Counted from the stretch's first letter, positions 12,424 through 25,870 are shown. The stretch: DNA of 64,000 bases from Carettochelys insculpta (GCF_033958435.1 NC_134138.1:265027798-265091797), one strand, 5' to 3'. Translations and numbers: made by a program. The notes: a model not told the origin generated them from the letters alone.

Positions 12424-12859
12424 GGCTACGTCTACGCTAGCCAAAAACTTCAAAATTGCCATGCAAATGGCCATTTCGAAGTTTACTAATGAAGCACTGA
12501 AATACATATTCAGCGCCTCATTAGCATGTGGGTGGCCGTGGCACTTCAAAACTGACACGGCTCGCCGCCACACAGCTCATCCAGACAGGGCTCCTTTTCG
12601 AAAGGACCCCAGCTACTTCAAAATCTCCTTATTTCTATGAGCAGATGGGAATAAGGGGACTTCGAAGTAGCTGGGGTCCTTTTGAAAAGGAGCCCTGTCT
12701 GGACAAGCCGCGTGGCGGCGAGCCGCATCAATTTCGAAGTGCCACGTCCGCCCGCATGCTAATGAGGCGCTGAATATGTATTTCAGCACTTCATTAGTAA
12801 ACTTTGAAATGGCCATTTGCATGGCCATTTCAAAGTTTTTGGCTAGTGTAGACACGGTC
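12424..12859. mobile_element. Fold-back Harbinger-like MITE (436 bp)
   Basis: Left end GGCTACGTCTACGCTAGCC and right end GGCTAGTGTAGACACGGTC. Nearly the whole element is one inverted repeat: the left arm (CCATGCAAATGGCCATTTCG, then AGCGCCTCATTAGCATG) is mirrored in the right arm, with the centre near 12645. Flanking triplets are AAA (12421-12423) and ATA (12860-12862). Removing the element restores the LINE reading DSIDQK-VIWAML. It codes for nothing. Confidence 0.9.
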
Positions 12860-14019
12860 ATAGTGATTTGGGCCATGCTGGAGTTCTATGGAGTGGATAG
12901 CAGATTGATACGGTTGTTGAAGGATATCAATGACAATGCAGCAGCAGTGGTGAGAATGTGCGGAAAGATGGAAAGTTGGTTTAGAACCAGTAGAGGTATG
13001 AGACAAGGAGATCTGATATCACTATCTTCATCATACATCTAGAGACAGCTATGGACAAGATCAAGGAAGAGGTAGAAGGGATATCTGTGCATGGGATGAG
13101 AATCAACCGCTTGAGGTTTGCAGATGATATAGTTATCATTGAAGAAGATGAAGAGTAGCTAGTGAGAACGGTGCAGGTGCTAAATGAGGAAGGGAAATGG
13201 TACAGACTGATTATGAACATTAATAAAAAATGGAGTTTGGAGATAAGGAAATAAGAAGGAAGAACAGTGTAGATGGGATCAAACTCGAGAACAGAGAAGT
13301 TCATGTATCTGTGAAGTGACATAATATATGATCTGGACTGTAAGAAGGAAATGGCGACTAGAATAGCAAAAGCAAGAGTGAGTTCAAAACCAAAGGATAA
13401 GATCTGGAAAATCAAAGTGATTAGCTTAGGAACAAAGCTGAGCATCTTGAAAATGTGTGTATTCAGCAGCATGTTGTACAGATGTGAGACATGGATGACA
13501 ATGAGGAAGATTCAGCTGATAGAGAACCTACTGCTGAAGGTTATACAATGGAAATTACAGCTATTCGGGCATTTCTGCAGAATGAACAATGAATGAAAAA
13601 TCAAGACCCTGGTATTCAGCATAATGGATGGTTCAAAAAGGAGAGGCAGACCCCACAGAGAATCGGTAGATGATATAGTAGATTGGTGCAGAGCTAGTCT
13701 ACAGAAGCTAAGCCACTTTTCACTGGACAGTGCAAGATGGAAGGAAATAGTGAGGGAGGCATCAGACACCAATGGGCACTGAGCACATGGCTGTTGCCGA
13801 TGATGAATCCTGCTCCAGGTTCATCCTACTTTTCTGGCTCATCTTAGTTCAGTTCTGCCATTTTTGAGGCCTGTACCTGATTTGATGATGCTGTCTTGTT
13901 TCTTTTTGGATTTATGAGAAGCAATACCATTCGAGGCAAATCTCACTCTCCTGGCACAACCAAACCCTTACTTTGCTTTAAGTTATGATAAGAAGAAAGT
14001 CCTCCACTTCTGTCTGCCT

Positions 14020-14610
14020 TTGGCCATTTTCTTGAGTGTGTCCCAGTTGTAGTTCATTCTCTTCATGTCTGCCTCAACAGTATACCACTGTGTTGTCTTG
14101 GGCCTCCCGCATTTCTGTCATCCTTCAGGAATCCAATGAAGTGCTACCTTTATAATGGCATCTACTTCCCTTCTATCACATGCCCTATCCATCTCCAGTG
14201 TCTTCTCATGATGATAGTGGTCATGTCCTCCTGGTGGCATCACAGGAGAAGGTCATGGCTGGAGGTTGTCTTCAGCCAAAAGATGTGATGTGAAGTATCT
14301 TGCGAAGGCTAGTGGTGTGAAAGGATGAGAGCTTGGCAAAGTCACAACTCTGTCATCTGCCTGCACTCTGAGCCATATAGTAATGTTGATATAACACAGC
14401 TCTGGTACAGCTTGGTGTGGACACTATACTGTGTAGCTCTCCGCACACTGTTCATACTTCTGAGGATATTTCTGGCCTTGCTTAATCTGCTCTGGATGTT
14501 GTTTTTAGTGGCTCCATCATGGTGGGTGATGCTGCCTAAGTATGTAAAGCTGTCTGTGTTTGGTAAGTCTGCATCATCTATCTTGATTGGTGCTGGGATC
14601 TAGCAAGTCC
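14020..14610 (-). pseudogene. LINE RT C-terminal fragment, second lineage
   Basis: Translation of the minus strand gives, with stops, FTYLGSITHHDGATKNNIQS (14550 down), RLSKARNILRSMNSV, VISTLLYGSE, RRHWRWIGHV and NYNWDTLKKMAKGRQKW (to about 14020). This is the typical end of an RT polyprotein of an RTE/BovB-like LINE (YLG block, LLYGSE block, WIGH block). It is unlike the C-terminus of the 11.1-13.8 kb element and opposite in orientation, so it is a separate insertion. Exact ends are not visible. Confidence 0.7.
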
Positions 14611-17544
14611 AAATATTGCCCAAAGAGATTCAGGTGCCAGCCCGCTGATTAGCAGAGTGCCCACAACTGTCCACTGCTGGCAGCATGTTTCTATTGTTAG
14701 TGCAGATCCACACATGCCTTAGTGCACATGAAAACATTTATCCCACCCATGGATGGAACTAAATAGATACCAAATTACACAGCAGTCTAAGGAGTTTCTC
14801 TGAATTCATGCTGATGAAAGTGATTTTGCCTTTGCAGGAAAGGCAAGACCAGCATTACAGATGGAGGATCTGATAAGAACTTTTGCTTCTTGAAATTACT
14901 TATCCACCAGACTAGAACCTTATCCTCCTGGCTACTTCCTGGCCATCAGAAACATTGCATTTCTGTTGCACAAGTGGAAGTTTAAGATTCCTGGGTGAAG
15001 AGCCCCTTCTGGTGAAAACTATTGCAGCTCAATTGACTTCAGTGGAAACCTATGACAATTTGTATCAGGTGACAAGCTGCCCCCAGTATGACACATCTGG
15101 TTAATATAATTTTGGATACACATCTGCATTTTAAAGTACCTAAAGTTCAAAGATTTTGGGATCTGGATTTCTGTTTAAAATAATACTAAGATATGAAAAT
15201 TGTGTGAACTCTGAATGTAGATTTGCATTTTGAAGACCTCCAAGGCTCAGGTGCATCCTAGTGGAGGGCTTCAGATCAAACCCATTTCTCCACTGTCAGA
15301 ATGAGACAGTGTGACTCTGGGGAAAGGAGAGATGATTAGGAAATAGGAGAGCTGGGTGTTATTTATATCTCTATCATTGACTTGGGTGAGCCACTCTCTG
15401 GGCTTCAGTTTCTCCATTTACAGAGGGGGAAATCATGCTTCCTCTCCTTCATAAACAAAGGTGTAATCTATAGCTGAAGAGCACTATATAAAGTGCTAAG
15501 TATGATTATTAACTACTATGCGGTAGTATACAAGTCTCCCTTTTCAGCTAATAGCAGTGTCTGAAAAAATGGGCATTGGCGCAACACTAAAATCCTTACT
15601 GACATTTCTCCTTCTCGTGCACGCCGGCCCTTTGAAGGGTTATTTACTCTGAATTCAGGTTCCCTCACAATTAATCAATACTTAACCTTGCCCCCACTCA
15701 TTTATTCATCTAAGCGGCACCTCCATGTCAGCATAAATAAAGAGCCCCAGAGAGATGACAGAGTAAAATAACAGTTAAAAATCCTCACAAATGATGAAAA
15801 AGAAAAAAAAAAGATGAAGGAAAATAACCCAGCATCTTGTAGAGTAAAAATAAAAGTAATGGAGTAGTGCATATAATGTCCTTGAATGGAAAGCGGACTA
15901 TACTTAGTTGACAATGGGACACAATTGTCTTCAAATTATGCATTCAGTTACACCTATTGAAAACCTATAGTCCTCCTGAAGGTCAGTGGGATTGCACAGG
16001 TATAGATGATGGCATAGTTTGACCCAAAGAACTTTCATTACTGGAAAAGGTGTGTGAGGAAAAAATACACTCCATCTTGACATTCAGATTTAATGTTGTT
16101 TATAGGGCTCAAGTTTTTTACTTACAAGCCAAACAAAGTTGCCATTTTGGAGTCATTTTTCAGAGCTATGTTAAAAAGTCTAACCCAGAGTTTTGCAGTC
16201 TGGAGATCACAGCCTCCAGGCAGTTCCACCAGGATTCCATGAGCTCTGATATACTTGATGGCTAGATGTGAGGAAGGTCTATAAACATTTTGCTTTTATA
16301 ACATGGAGAGATAGGATCAGTATTGACCCTAGTAGGATCAAGTTTTGGCCTGCGCATTTATGTAACCACAGGCAGACTTTATCCTTTGACCCTTTTTAAT
16401 GGAATAAATTGAGTCTGTTGTGTGAGAAGCATTAAATATTTGTCCTTTCACTATCACTAAATTGGTCCAGATAGATCTGGTTGAAAGCTGATCACTCCTA
16501 AAGACCATGGAATCCCAGGGGCAAACATCATTAAATTTTCTGGAATACTTATCGTAATTATATTTTGCTCAGAGATTAGTTGAGTTATCCTGATGGGACC
16601 AATTATGACTCATCTTAAAGCCAGAGGCGAATGTTTTTCAGTAAATCCTTTTGGAATGTGTGCCAGCTGCTAAACACAATAAAGTCACTTTTCCCCTGTA
16701 ATGCAATGTGTTATGGAAGTTATTAAAATGTTGCTCTTGGTCATTTTTCAGCATTCTGCATAAATTGTTTCAAGGTCATTATGCCTGAAAAACAGAGAGC
16801 AATATATGCAGGAAAAGCTCTTGAGGTGCTGCTAACCAGGTGCTGAGCATTTCTAATATCATAAGGTTTGCCTCAGAGGAGTTAACATTTCTACATTTTC
16901 TGATTAAATGGCAGGAAGCAACAGGTTATGTGGTTCATGGAGAACAGAAGCAACACTCAGAGGGGCAAATTCCATCTGGTACAGGACCTCCATCTTTCAT
17001 TAACTTTAGAGGAAACTTCAGGTGCTTATGAGGGTTCCCGTTTTGCTCATATCAACGTAAGTGAGCAATTTGCTGTTGATTTCAACATACACAAGGACTA
17101 GGGGCTTGGGTCTTTATTGTCTCACATAGACGGTTATATCTATGCAAAGCAAGTGCAACATAGGAGCTAAACACTATCATATCAGCCCTGGAGCATTTCT
17201 TATGAAATCAGAAATAATGCAGTGCCTGTGATGGTTGCCCTACCAGCAGTATTAGAGGATGAAGTTCTGTGCTTACCTGTGGAAATGTGTGACAGTGGCA
17301 GTGCACGTGTTACTTGCAGCCACTTCAATCGCTGCCTGGCTGAACCTCTCAAGAAGTGGGTAGGCCATGTCTGATGTTAATGAGCTTATTATAGCCTCAG
17401 CAAAAAAAAGGCAAGCTTTTATTATTTATTCAGGGGAGGGCACTCAGGCAATGAAGGAGCACGCTCTAAGATCCAGACACTCTCAGGTTCAATCCTTCTC
17501 TGCCAACACCCCATCTAGCCCACGACCGAGAAGTTACACAAGCT
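14611..17544. other. Non-coding, no gene recognised
   Basis: Holds a reverse MIR-like remnant at about 15365-15440 (complement of the 'tttacagag…gaaact' core). The remaining open frames are short and unrecognised. An A/T-rich purine run lies at 15795-15825. Confidence 0.5.
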
Positions 17545-18725
17545 TGCATGCACTGGCTCTCAACGTTCTGTTCCCTGTTTTTGATGGCTGCTGCACTTGG
17601 AGAGGATTTTTTCAGAGAACTACCCACAACGACACCAAAAGATCTTTCTTGAGTGTTCACTGCTAATTTAGACTCCATTATTTTTTCTGTATGCTTGGGA
17701 TTATACTTTCCAATGTGCATTACTTTGCATTTATTAGCATTGAATTTCATTTATCATTTTGTTGCCCAGACACCCATTTTTGAGAGATTCTTTTGCAGTT
17801 CTTTGCAGTCTACTTTGGATTTAACTAGCTCGAGCAGTTTTATGTCATCTGCAAATTTGGCTACCTCATTGTTTACCCCTTCATTCAGATCATTTATGAA
17901 TATGTTAACTAGGACTGATCCCAGAACAGACAGCTGTGGATGCCATTAGTAACTTCTCTCCATTCTAAAACCCAACAATTTATTCCTACCCTTTCTTTCC
18001 TATCTTTTTACTGGTTACCAACACGAGAGGACTTCCCCTCTTATCCCATGAGAGTTTACTTTATGTAAGATCATTTGATAAGGGACCTTGGCAAAGGCTT
18101 TCTGGAAATCTAAACACACTGTATGCACTGGATTCCCCATGTAGACATGCTTATTGAACCCCTAAATCCACCCACCCCCCAACAAATTCTAGTGCATTGA
18201 TGAGGCATGATTTCCATTCACAAAAATACATTGGCTCTTTCCCAACAATTTATGTACATCTATACAGCTGACAGTATTGTCCTTTACTATAGTTTCAGCC
18301 AATTTGCTTGGTGTTGAAGTCGTGTTTATGGGCCTGTATTTGCCAGGATCACTTCTCGAGCCCTTATTAAAAATTGGTGTCATATCAAGTATCTTCCAGT
18401 CATTTGGTACAGAGGCAGATTTAAATGATGGATTACACAGTTAGTGTTTCTGCAATGTCATTTGCTTCTTCAGAACTTTTGGGTGAATAACATCTTGCCT
18501 TGGTGACTTATTTATTGTTTAATTTCTTAATTTGTTCCACAACACCATTTAATGACCCCTCAGTCTGCAACAGTTCCTCATATTAATTACCCAAAAAGAA
18601 TAGCTCAACTTTGGGAACTTCCTTCACATCCTCAGTCATAAAGACTGATGCAAAAATTCATTTAATTTCTCCACTCCTGTCCTTGAATGCTTGTTTCTCT
18701 TTTTATTCCTGCATCTCATTTCTTT
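17545..18725 (-). pseudogene. Old CR1 LINE fragment (RT domain)
   Basis: On the minus strand: ...KLNEFLHQSL (18660), then TPIFNKGSRSDPGKYRPINT (18310-18380, CR1 RT block 1: 'FKKGSRSDPGNYRPVSL'), HKLLGKSQCIFVNG, and after stops MKFNANKCKVMHIGKYNPKH (17690-17750). Motif order matches the CR1 RT. The number of stops indicates an older insertion than the copy at 9.0 kb. The 3' end is missing, so it is internal CR1 sequence only. Confidence 0.85.
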
Positions 18726-21700
18726 CTTGATGTTTTGCTCTATGATGGATGTTTTTGGTCTTAAGGTTAAATAATGGTTTGTATCTCTACCCTGTCCCCC
18801 CCCCCACCACACCCTTCCAAAACTTCCCCTGTTAGTCACTCCTGCTCACTAGCTTACACCTTTGGGCCATCCATCCCTCACTGACCATAACTGGCACTAT
18901 GAAGGCAAACATTTTTATTGTTTATATTTACAATTAAAAGATTGATAGTAGGACAACAATTCCTTATATCTTGAATATGTTGAAGTGTGTAATGTGTGTA
19001 ATGTGTGCAAGTGTTTAGCGAATATGGTTTTATCTGTAGGGAACATATTTTTCTTGAACAAAAGAAATGAAAGAGCTTTGTAATTCTCAAGTTAGTTTCG
19101 TCTGTTACAATATATGCTTCCCAGCTTAAATTACTACGGCTTTTTATTGTTTGTGCCAAGCCTATCTACCTATAGCAATAGAGACTCTTTTGCAAAGGAA
19201 AAGATTTAGTTGGACAACTTATTTTTGGTCTTTTGGACTGGAAAAGGGCTTGTCAAATCTATTTACAACTACCATTAGTCAGTCAGTGACAAAGGTAAAT
19301 CATTGGCATGAACCAAACAGATCAATAATAGATGGGGCAATTAATTTAGCTCAAAAGATTTTGCAGGATATTATTTGCCTAACAAGTGCAAACAAGCACA
19401 AGCGACATCAATAACTCTTCAGGGTTATGCTGACCTATTATGTGAGCTAATTGGAAGTAATTATAAATATTAGATTTCAAAGTTTACAAAGTTTGAAGCA
19501 GAAAAGAGATTGATTATTCCTGTGAAAAGTCATTTCTCAACCAACCCAGGAGCACTGTAAGCACGAACGGGAAATATCTTATTTCAATTACCTTAGATTC
19601 AAGCATGAAGGTTCAGGGAGAGGGTGCTCAGTGTGAAAAGTGCGGGATTTGTGGGGAGTTCCAAGGGTTTGCATGAAGCGGGAATGGCGGACTCAGTGTC
19701 TCTGACTGTCACTGGTTTAACAAGGTGAGGGGAGAGGGAGTTTGTTGTTGCACAGACCAGCACAGGGGTGATGGGGAGACAAAGAATGGAGAAGAGGAAA
19801 GTCAGAGAAGAGGGGGCCCAGGTGACCATGTTTACAAGGGCAGAAGACAAAGGAAGGGGAGGAGCTGCTGGAGAGGGATATTGGTGGCTTGGCTAGAAGG
19901 AGGGCACTTCTGAACCCGGCAGAGGGACCAGGCAGAGCCCACCTGGAGCCAGGGGAGATTCAGATGTGCTGTGCTAAGGGAGGCCAGGACTACAGGCCCT
20001 GAGAATTCCTATGCTTTGTTCACATGCTCAATAAACCCTCCTGTTTTACGCTGGCTGAGAGTTGCATTATTCCCTCTGGGAGCAAAGGCCCTGGGGGTCG
20101 AGAGTGTGCAGACTTCCTGAGGGGGCCCATGGTGAGAGACAGACATGCTGGAGGCTCAGAGAGGTGTGGCCCTAGGAGGTGGAGGGGCTTAAACTCTGAG
20201 AGAAAGTAGGCCCTGAGAAGGGGCTGTCACACTGAAGGGGGCTCCCCTCAGAGACCATATGGGCCAAGTATGGGCACCACCTGTGAGTCTGTGACATTTA
20301 GCATTTAATATATGGGGATCCTGCTGCTGCAGAGAAGTGAGGTGCCGTGAGCTGGGAGGGCAGCATGGCACAGTGCAGCAGGGCAGAACAATTTGCTACA
20401 CCCACAACCCCCCTGGTGAGAGTAGCAGGAAGGGGAGGCAAACCCTGTTGCATCTGCTGCAATAAACCCTTGACTGCAGGTAACGCCCCATCCCTCTGAT
20501 CCATCAGATTGGTGGGGTGGCTGCCACTGGGCCCCAAAAGCACAGGGTCTACAGTGGCCGCCCCAGTTCATCCTATGGATGGGATGGTGCTAATTGAACC
20601 TGGGGCAAAGCACAACTTGGCAGTGAGAGCTCTGGATAACCACTTCCCAACTACTGAGCGGGTGTCATGGCTATGGTGAAGTGGTCCAAGGAAAGAAGAT
20701 AGTCAGGGGGAATGAAGGAGGGCAAACTAAGGCTACCACTAGAGGTCCCTGGGTCGAGCCAGAGAAATGGACAGTCCTGGTTTTTGCCTCCCTGACTTAC
20801 ACCACACTTTGCAATGGAGGAACATGACTGATATGGACTGCAGCTTGCTCCTGGGGTGACTTGCTCCTGGGGTGAGGTACTTTCGGTTGCAGTTAGGCAC
20901 TGAGACAGGTGTGAGGCTGAGAGCGGCCAACTGGGGAGAACAAAGTGAAGGGGGGCATCCTGAAGTGGACGCCATGGATACTGATCCAAGGGAGTGACAT
21001 GAATCTACAGAGACATGGGTCTACAGAGACATGGTAGAGATGGCAGAGGGGAGTGACAGTGGATGAGGCACCACCCACAGAGGGCACCCTGCTGACAAAT
21101 AGAGCTCATTACTGGACTGCTGAGCAGGAGACTCCATGACAGTGAGTGCAACCCATAACACCCCCGAACCAGCCTATATACAACTATTGCACTTGAATAA
21201 ACACATTGGCATTTATTTTTCAGGAGAAAGGCTATCTTGTGCAACTTTATGTATCCCACAACAGACAGGTATCCATTGATCTACCTGTCTGCCTCCCTGC
21301 CAAACATGCCAGCATTTCTAAATGGTCTGTCCTATTACAATAACATCTACACTGATGCTACAGGTTCCTCCGTACAGGCAGACCCCTGAGTGCCCATGCC
21401 TTTATAACTCATTATGCATATATTCCAATACAGTGTGAGCTACTTAACATGGATACATCAAGCTAAGTGAACATGGAAGTAACTCCACCAGCCCTTAACT
21501 ACTCCTCCCTCAGCTTGAAATCCCTTGTCTAAATTTCCTCCCTTTCCCTTCACCTCTAATATGACATCACACCTGGCATCAATCCTTTGCTAAATACTAT
21601 GACTCGCTGCTTAATGCTGAGCATTAATGCCGAGTTCTTCTTGTGACTGAGGACAGATCTACATTAACTCTGTAAGCCATTCTAAATAAACTCTAGGTCA

Positions 21701-22920
21701 GTTACATGAATTATATAACCAAAATCAGTGTAGGTCAGCAGTGTCTATATCACGCTACATTGACAGGAGATGCTCTCCCATTGGCATAGCTTCTGCCTCT
21801 TGAAAGTAGAGTACCATTGTTGACAGGAAAGCACTATCCTATTGACTTAGTATTCTAATAAGTTTCCCATAAAGTGCCTCCTGGAACTGGGATACCATTC
21901 AGCCCTCTGACTCACCAACCTGGGCTTCATCTCAGTGTTGTGCTTCAGTGAAAACCTGTCAACCACTCCTGGTCCTACACTCCTCCCAGCATTTACAAAA
22001 GCCGGGACAATCCCTGCTGCAGTTGACAAAGCATGGCATGAACCAAAAATAGAGAGAATGCAGCCAAAACTACCCACAGCTTCCTAGCCTAGGATCTCAG
22101 ACCTGTGCCATCCTGTCCTAGTCAAACCCCTGACAGTTCCCAGGGCAGTTTGTCGAAAAATACAAAGACCCAAAATGGAGTCCAGAGTCATGTAGTTTGG
22201 TCACATGCCCTTGCTGAACCATAGCAGCCAGTACTTACAAGTCTGCCTAGAGGATTCTCAGGAAGGCTCAGCAGGTGGGGGAATAATTTTCTTCTAATGC
22301 CTATAGTTTTTCCGATGGTCCATTACCCGAGAACTGACCTTCACAATCAGCTATTTAAAGTGTAAACATTTTGCCTAATAAGTGTTCTTCAGGTGTAACT
22401 ACATCTGAAACACAGACATAGTCAATATTTTAACTTTAGATACAAAATGATAAATATATACAAATAAGCTAATAAATATTCAGCACATCATACATTTTCC
22501 AGTGATGCCTTACATGACCCATTTTGCACAAAATGCACCTTGGTCATACCAAACCGTATCATAATAATGTCGTTATGACTAATATGGGGGGAGGTACATT
22601 TTCACCATCCCCACTAAATCAACCCTGATGTATCAATTTCTGCAGTGCCTATTTATCTGGTATTGTAGATATGAGCTGAGATAATGGAGTAACAAGGAAT
22701 GGTCTCCTGAGAAATTCAAAGGAGCAGCCCAAATTTAGGTCTGATAAACAAACTATAATTTCTCCCCAGAAACAATAAAGCCTCAGAGCATTCTAATTCC
22801 CTTTTGTCCTACACAAAAGGCTTTTCCCAAGTGGCCTGATTCCAATCTTGTTTATACTGGTTTTACACTGGTGTCATATTATCGATGCTTGTGGAGCTTC
22901 TCCTGACCTCCACTGGGACA
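18726..22920. other. Non-coding, no gene recognised; possible retroelement debris
   Basis: Contains several AATAAA-type signals (20031, 20462, 21197) in GC-richer DNA between 19600 and 21270, which may be degraded LTR material, but no terminal TG...CA pair or primer-binding site could be fixed. A perfect 16-bp tandem duplication (CTTGCTCCTGGGGTGA) occupies 20844-20875. A diverged inverted-repeat-element remnant may lie at 21655-21850. Confidence 0.4.
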
Positions 22921-22928
22921 GGTTAGAG

Positions 22929-23136
22929 CAGTGGTTCTCAACCAGTGGTATGTGAACGCCTAGGTGTACTCAGCGCTCTTCCAGACAGTATATCACCTCA
23001 GTGTTTCTCAACCTTTTTATTAACAAAACTTGGGCTTATGTTAATCTAAAATTTTTGTCTGACCATTGTAGGTATTGAGGGTACTTATACTTTTTTTTTG
23101 AAAAAAGGGTATTATAAAAAAGGTTGAGAAACACTG
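22929..23136. mobile_element. hAT-type MITE, 208 bp
   Basis: Ends CAGTGGTTCTCAACC and GGTTGAGAAACACTG are the terminal inverted repeats typical of hAT/Charlie elements. They are flanked by a perfect 8-bp TSD GGTTAGAG (22921-22928 and 23137-23144), the hallmark length for hAT. The interior is short and A/T-rich, with no transposase; it needs a hAT transposase supplied in trans. Confidence 0.93.
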
Positions 23137-23983
23137 GGTTAGAGAAGGAGCACGATTGCTGAAATTTCCAGGCTCTGGGAATATACCCATGGTGACAAGA
23201 GTGTATGTGTAGGAAGCTCAGCAACAATGGTAGTGGAATGGAAAAAGGATAATAAGGAATAGTAGGGGGTTATCATGGTTAGCAGAGCATTCACACTACA
23301 CTAAAAAATGATGTTCCTCTTTACTGAGTTAGTTAAGAAACAGTTACACAAACAGGCAAAGCAAATAACTCTCATTAGGCTGTCTGAGTACATTGAGAAA
23401 CCAAAAGAAAATATAAAAAAAGAAAACTCATTAAAACAGCATGAGACGTCAAAAAGGGAAATTATCCAGGTCTCTGATAGTATTCCATTAGAGAGAAAGT
23501 TGGTTTTAACAGCCACTATTTATAGTCATCATACACCCTTAACGAACAATTAATCCTTGCCAAAGCCTGCTCTATAATACAAGCCACCGTGTTTGATGTC
23601 CTTTCAATGGTCCATGGGTTTCATTTGTAACAACCTAATTAACAGTTGGGCTATGGTGGCTTTAATCATCTCCTGCTAATATTGTTTCTGGAGCACTGAG
23701 AATTTTGCCGGTTGTTAAACTGCATTTTGAAAAAGTGAGATTTTGAAATCAAAGACTTGTTCAGTTTCTGCTGGGGACTGAGCTGGAGAGAAGGGCAAGG
23801 AGAGCACAGACTCAGAACAAGCAAGGCCAAGGAACTACTGTAAGCAATGATCACTCTCTTAAAACCCAATTGTTTCTTCTGAAGGGTGTATTATGCCTAC
23901 AGTTGAAAGGTGACAAAGGGAGCAAGCCTTGGGTTTAATGATTAGTGTTTAGTGACACAATGTAAAGGGGAGGCACTGACATC

Positions 23984-24098
23984 CTGGAGATTATCCACAT
24001 CAGAGCCAGAACATGGAACTGCAATGATTTCTACTTCCATGCTGGAGATTATCCACATCAGAGCCAGAACATGGAACTGCCTGATTTCTACTTCCATG
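23984..24098. repeat. 58-bp tandem duplication
   Basis: Unit 1 (23984-24041) and unit 2 (24042-24098) are the same sequence, starting CTGGAGATTATCCACATCAG and ending CTTCCATG. They differ by one small indel/substitution around 24023-24025. Near-identity suggests a recent event. Confidence 0.93.
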
Positions 24099-25870
24099 CT
24101 GGTGTAAATCCTGAGTAAATTGATGGGATTGTACCAGTGGGAGAAGAGAATCTTTGAGTTACTTTGACCAATGTTTTTTATTGTACCAGAATGCAACTGT
24201 TGCACATTATTAGCTCTTATCTATATGAGGATAGTGCCTAAAGGCTCCAAATGAGATCAGGAGTCACTCACAAGAGGTGCTACCCAATTATCATGTAGAG
24301 CTGGACAGGTCCTCTTTTTACATGATGCCCTGTTGCAAGCTGCTGCATTGATCTGACCCTTGCGTGACTCAGTCTTCCATCTAGGTCTCACGTTTCACTG
24401 CACCATTATCAAGGTACAAAAAAGAAAGTCCAAGAATGGAAACGTCCTCAGATTCCTGCTCTGGACTTGGGATCTGGACCCTTGTTCGTTCAGGACCTTT
24501 CCAATCAAGGGAAAGGCTCCTATTGTTCCCTGCTCTTTAGAGACTGAAACGAAGCCTAGGTCCACCATCTCCACTGGGAGCTCCAGTCCAGGGCTCAGGA
24601 GTGGGCCCCTAAATCCTGAACCTTGGAATGATACGCAGCTGCTCCCTTCAGTCACTTCCTACCAGATTCCATTTTTCTCCTCCAGATAAATTAAAGAATT
24701 CAGCCTTTAAGGATGGTCTCACCATTGCAGGCTTTGTCAAGTCAGCCATGCTAGGCAACAACTGCTCCCATGATGCTCTTTCCTAAAAGTTCAGCACACG
24801 TATCTGCTCCCTTCCACTGTTTTTTCATAAGGGACCTGGCCTGCTCTCTTGTTGAACTGCTCCTCCAAGCCATGCAGACTTTGCATGTGTGGTGGGATGG
24901 ACAGCCTGAGCCCAGAGCAACTGCTGAACTCTTTCCTTACTGATGCAGGGTTTGCACACCTGACCACAGGGCTTGACAGAGTTAAGTGAAACACAGACAC
25001 ATATTAAGAGAAAATTTCTTCTACAAGACCATACACTCTGATTAGAAAAGAGAGAGGGTGGGAAGGAACATAGGCATTGGGAAAGAAATGATTTCCTGAA
25101 GGTCACACTGTTATTCTCTCCTGCTTTGGCTTCAAGGGCAGTCTATCTGAAAGTGTGTCTAATGTGGGCTCTAACGTTATATCTGAAATTTAGATTCTTA
25201 TGGAAGTCCATTATTTCATCACACTTTGTTTAACATGCTCCTTCTGTGAACTGAACAAAAGAAATACTTGTGTACAAATGCAGTTCCTACATTTGGGTCA
25301 GATCAAGGCAGAGCTGCGGGGGGTTGTGGGGGGCATTAAATGCTTTTGTAATGAGGATTGTGGATTTTGCTTTTTTGTTAGATGTATTTTGTGGGGGTTG
25401 GTGTTGATGTTTTTCCAGGTGCTCAGAGTTGTATTTATTGTCCTGAAAACTAAAAATTATAAAACTATAAAAACCCTTAAAATTGTGGCAATAATGATGT
25501 CTACATCACAGGACTGAGGCACATGACACAGCTATATCTTGAAGGCAACTCTGGCTATCTCACTATATTTTTAGGAGCTATGGGTTTGATCCTTAGAACT
25601 TCCAAAAGCTCTAAACTCAATGTGGGGGTTGAGTGGTATTTGAAGACCTAAGTACCTGGCAGGAAATACTAAGAATCTTCTAGAATCGTGCCCTACACAA
25701 GAGAATCTGTCAGATGTGTGGCACTGTAAAGAGGAAATAATAAGTCATAATGTCTGATTATAGACACGGTGACCGAAGTCCCTGGAGAGCCAACTGAGGT
25801 CACACAGTTAGGACAAAATGCAAAGAAAAGGGCAAACAATCCCCAAAGATGGAAGATATTCCAAGACTTA
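24099..25870. other. Non-coding, no gene recognised
   Basis: Open frames at 24360-24689 and 25200-25517 show no recognisable domain. A weak MIR-like piece (GAGGTCACACAGTTAG) lies at about 25796-25811. Confidence 0.5.

Larger units (their letters stand above)
11120..13785 (+). pseudogene. LINE reverse transcriptase, interrupted by two DNA elements
   Basis: The plus strand encodes, in pieces, an RT of an APE-type LINE (RTE-like; clade not certain): MIREIHHLCNIAWKERKAPN, TIHKKRSTLECKNYRRIALT and SHLGKVLMIILTDRLKLQIE (to 11556), then VDRQVGFRKDRST (12271 on) and FQKAFDSIDQK (to 12423), then VIWAMLEFYGVDSRLIRLLK (12863 on), SRGMRQGDLIS, LRFADDIVIIEED (catalytic FADD, about 13110-13145), and the C-terminal KLQLFGHFCRMNNE and REASDTNGH (13757-13783). 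Removing the two inserted elements (11557-12267, 12424-12859) with one TSD copy each rejoins the RT reading. Internal stops and frame changes show that it is dead. Confidence 0.85.

Noticed and set aside
17437..17510. Possible tRNA or tRNA-derived SINE (GGTTCAATCC B-box-like motif)
   Set aside because: No convincing A box and no pairing acceptor stem.
19600..21270. Possible LTR retrotransposon or endogenous retrovirus
   Set aside because: AATAAA signals and GC-rich stretches exist, but no repeated LTR pair, primer-binding site or gag/pol motif was found.
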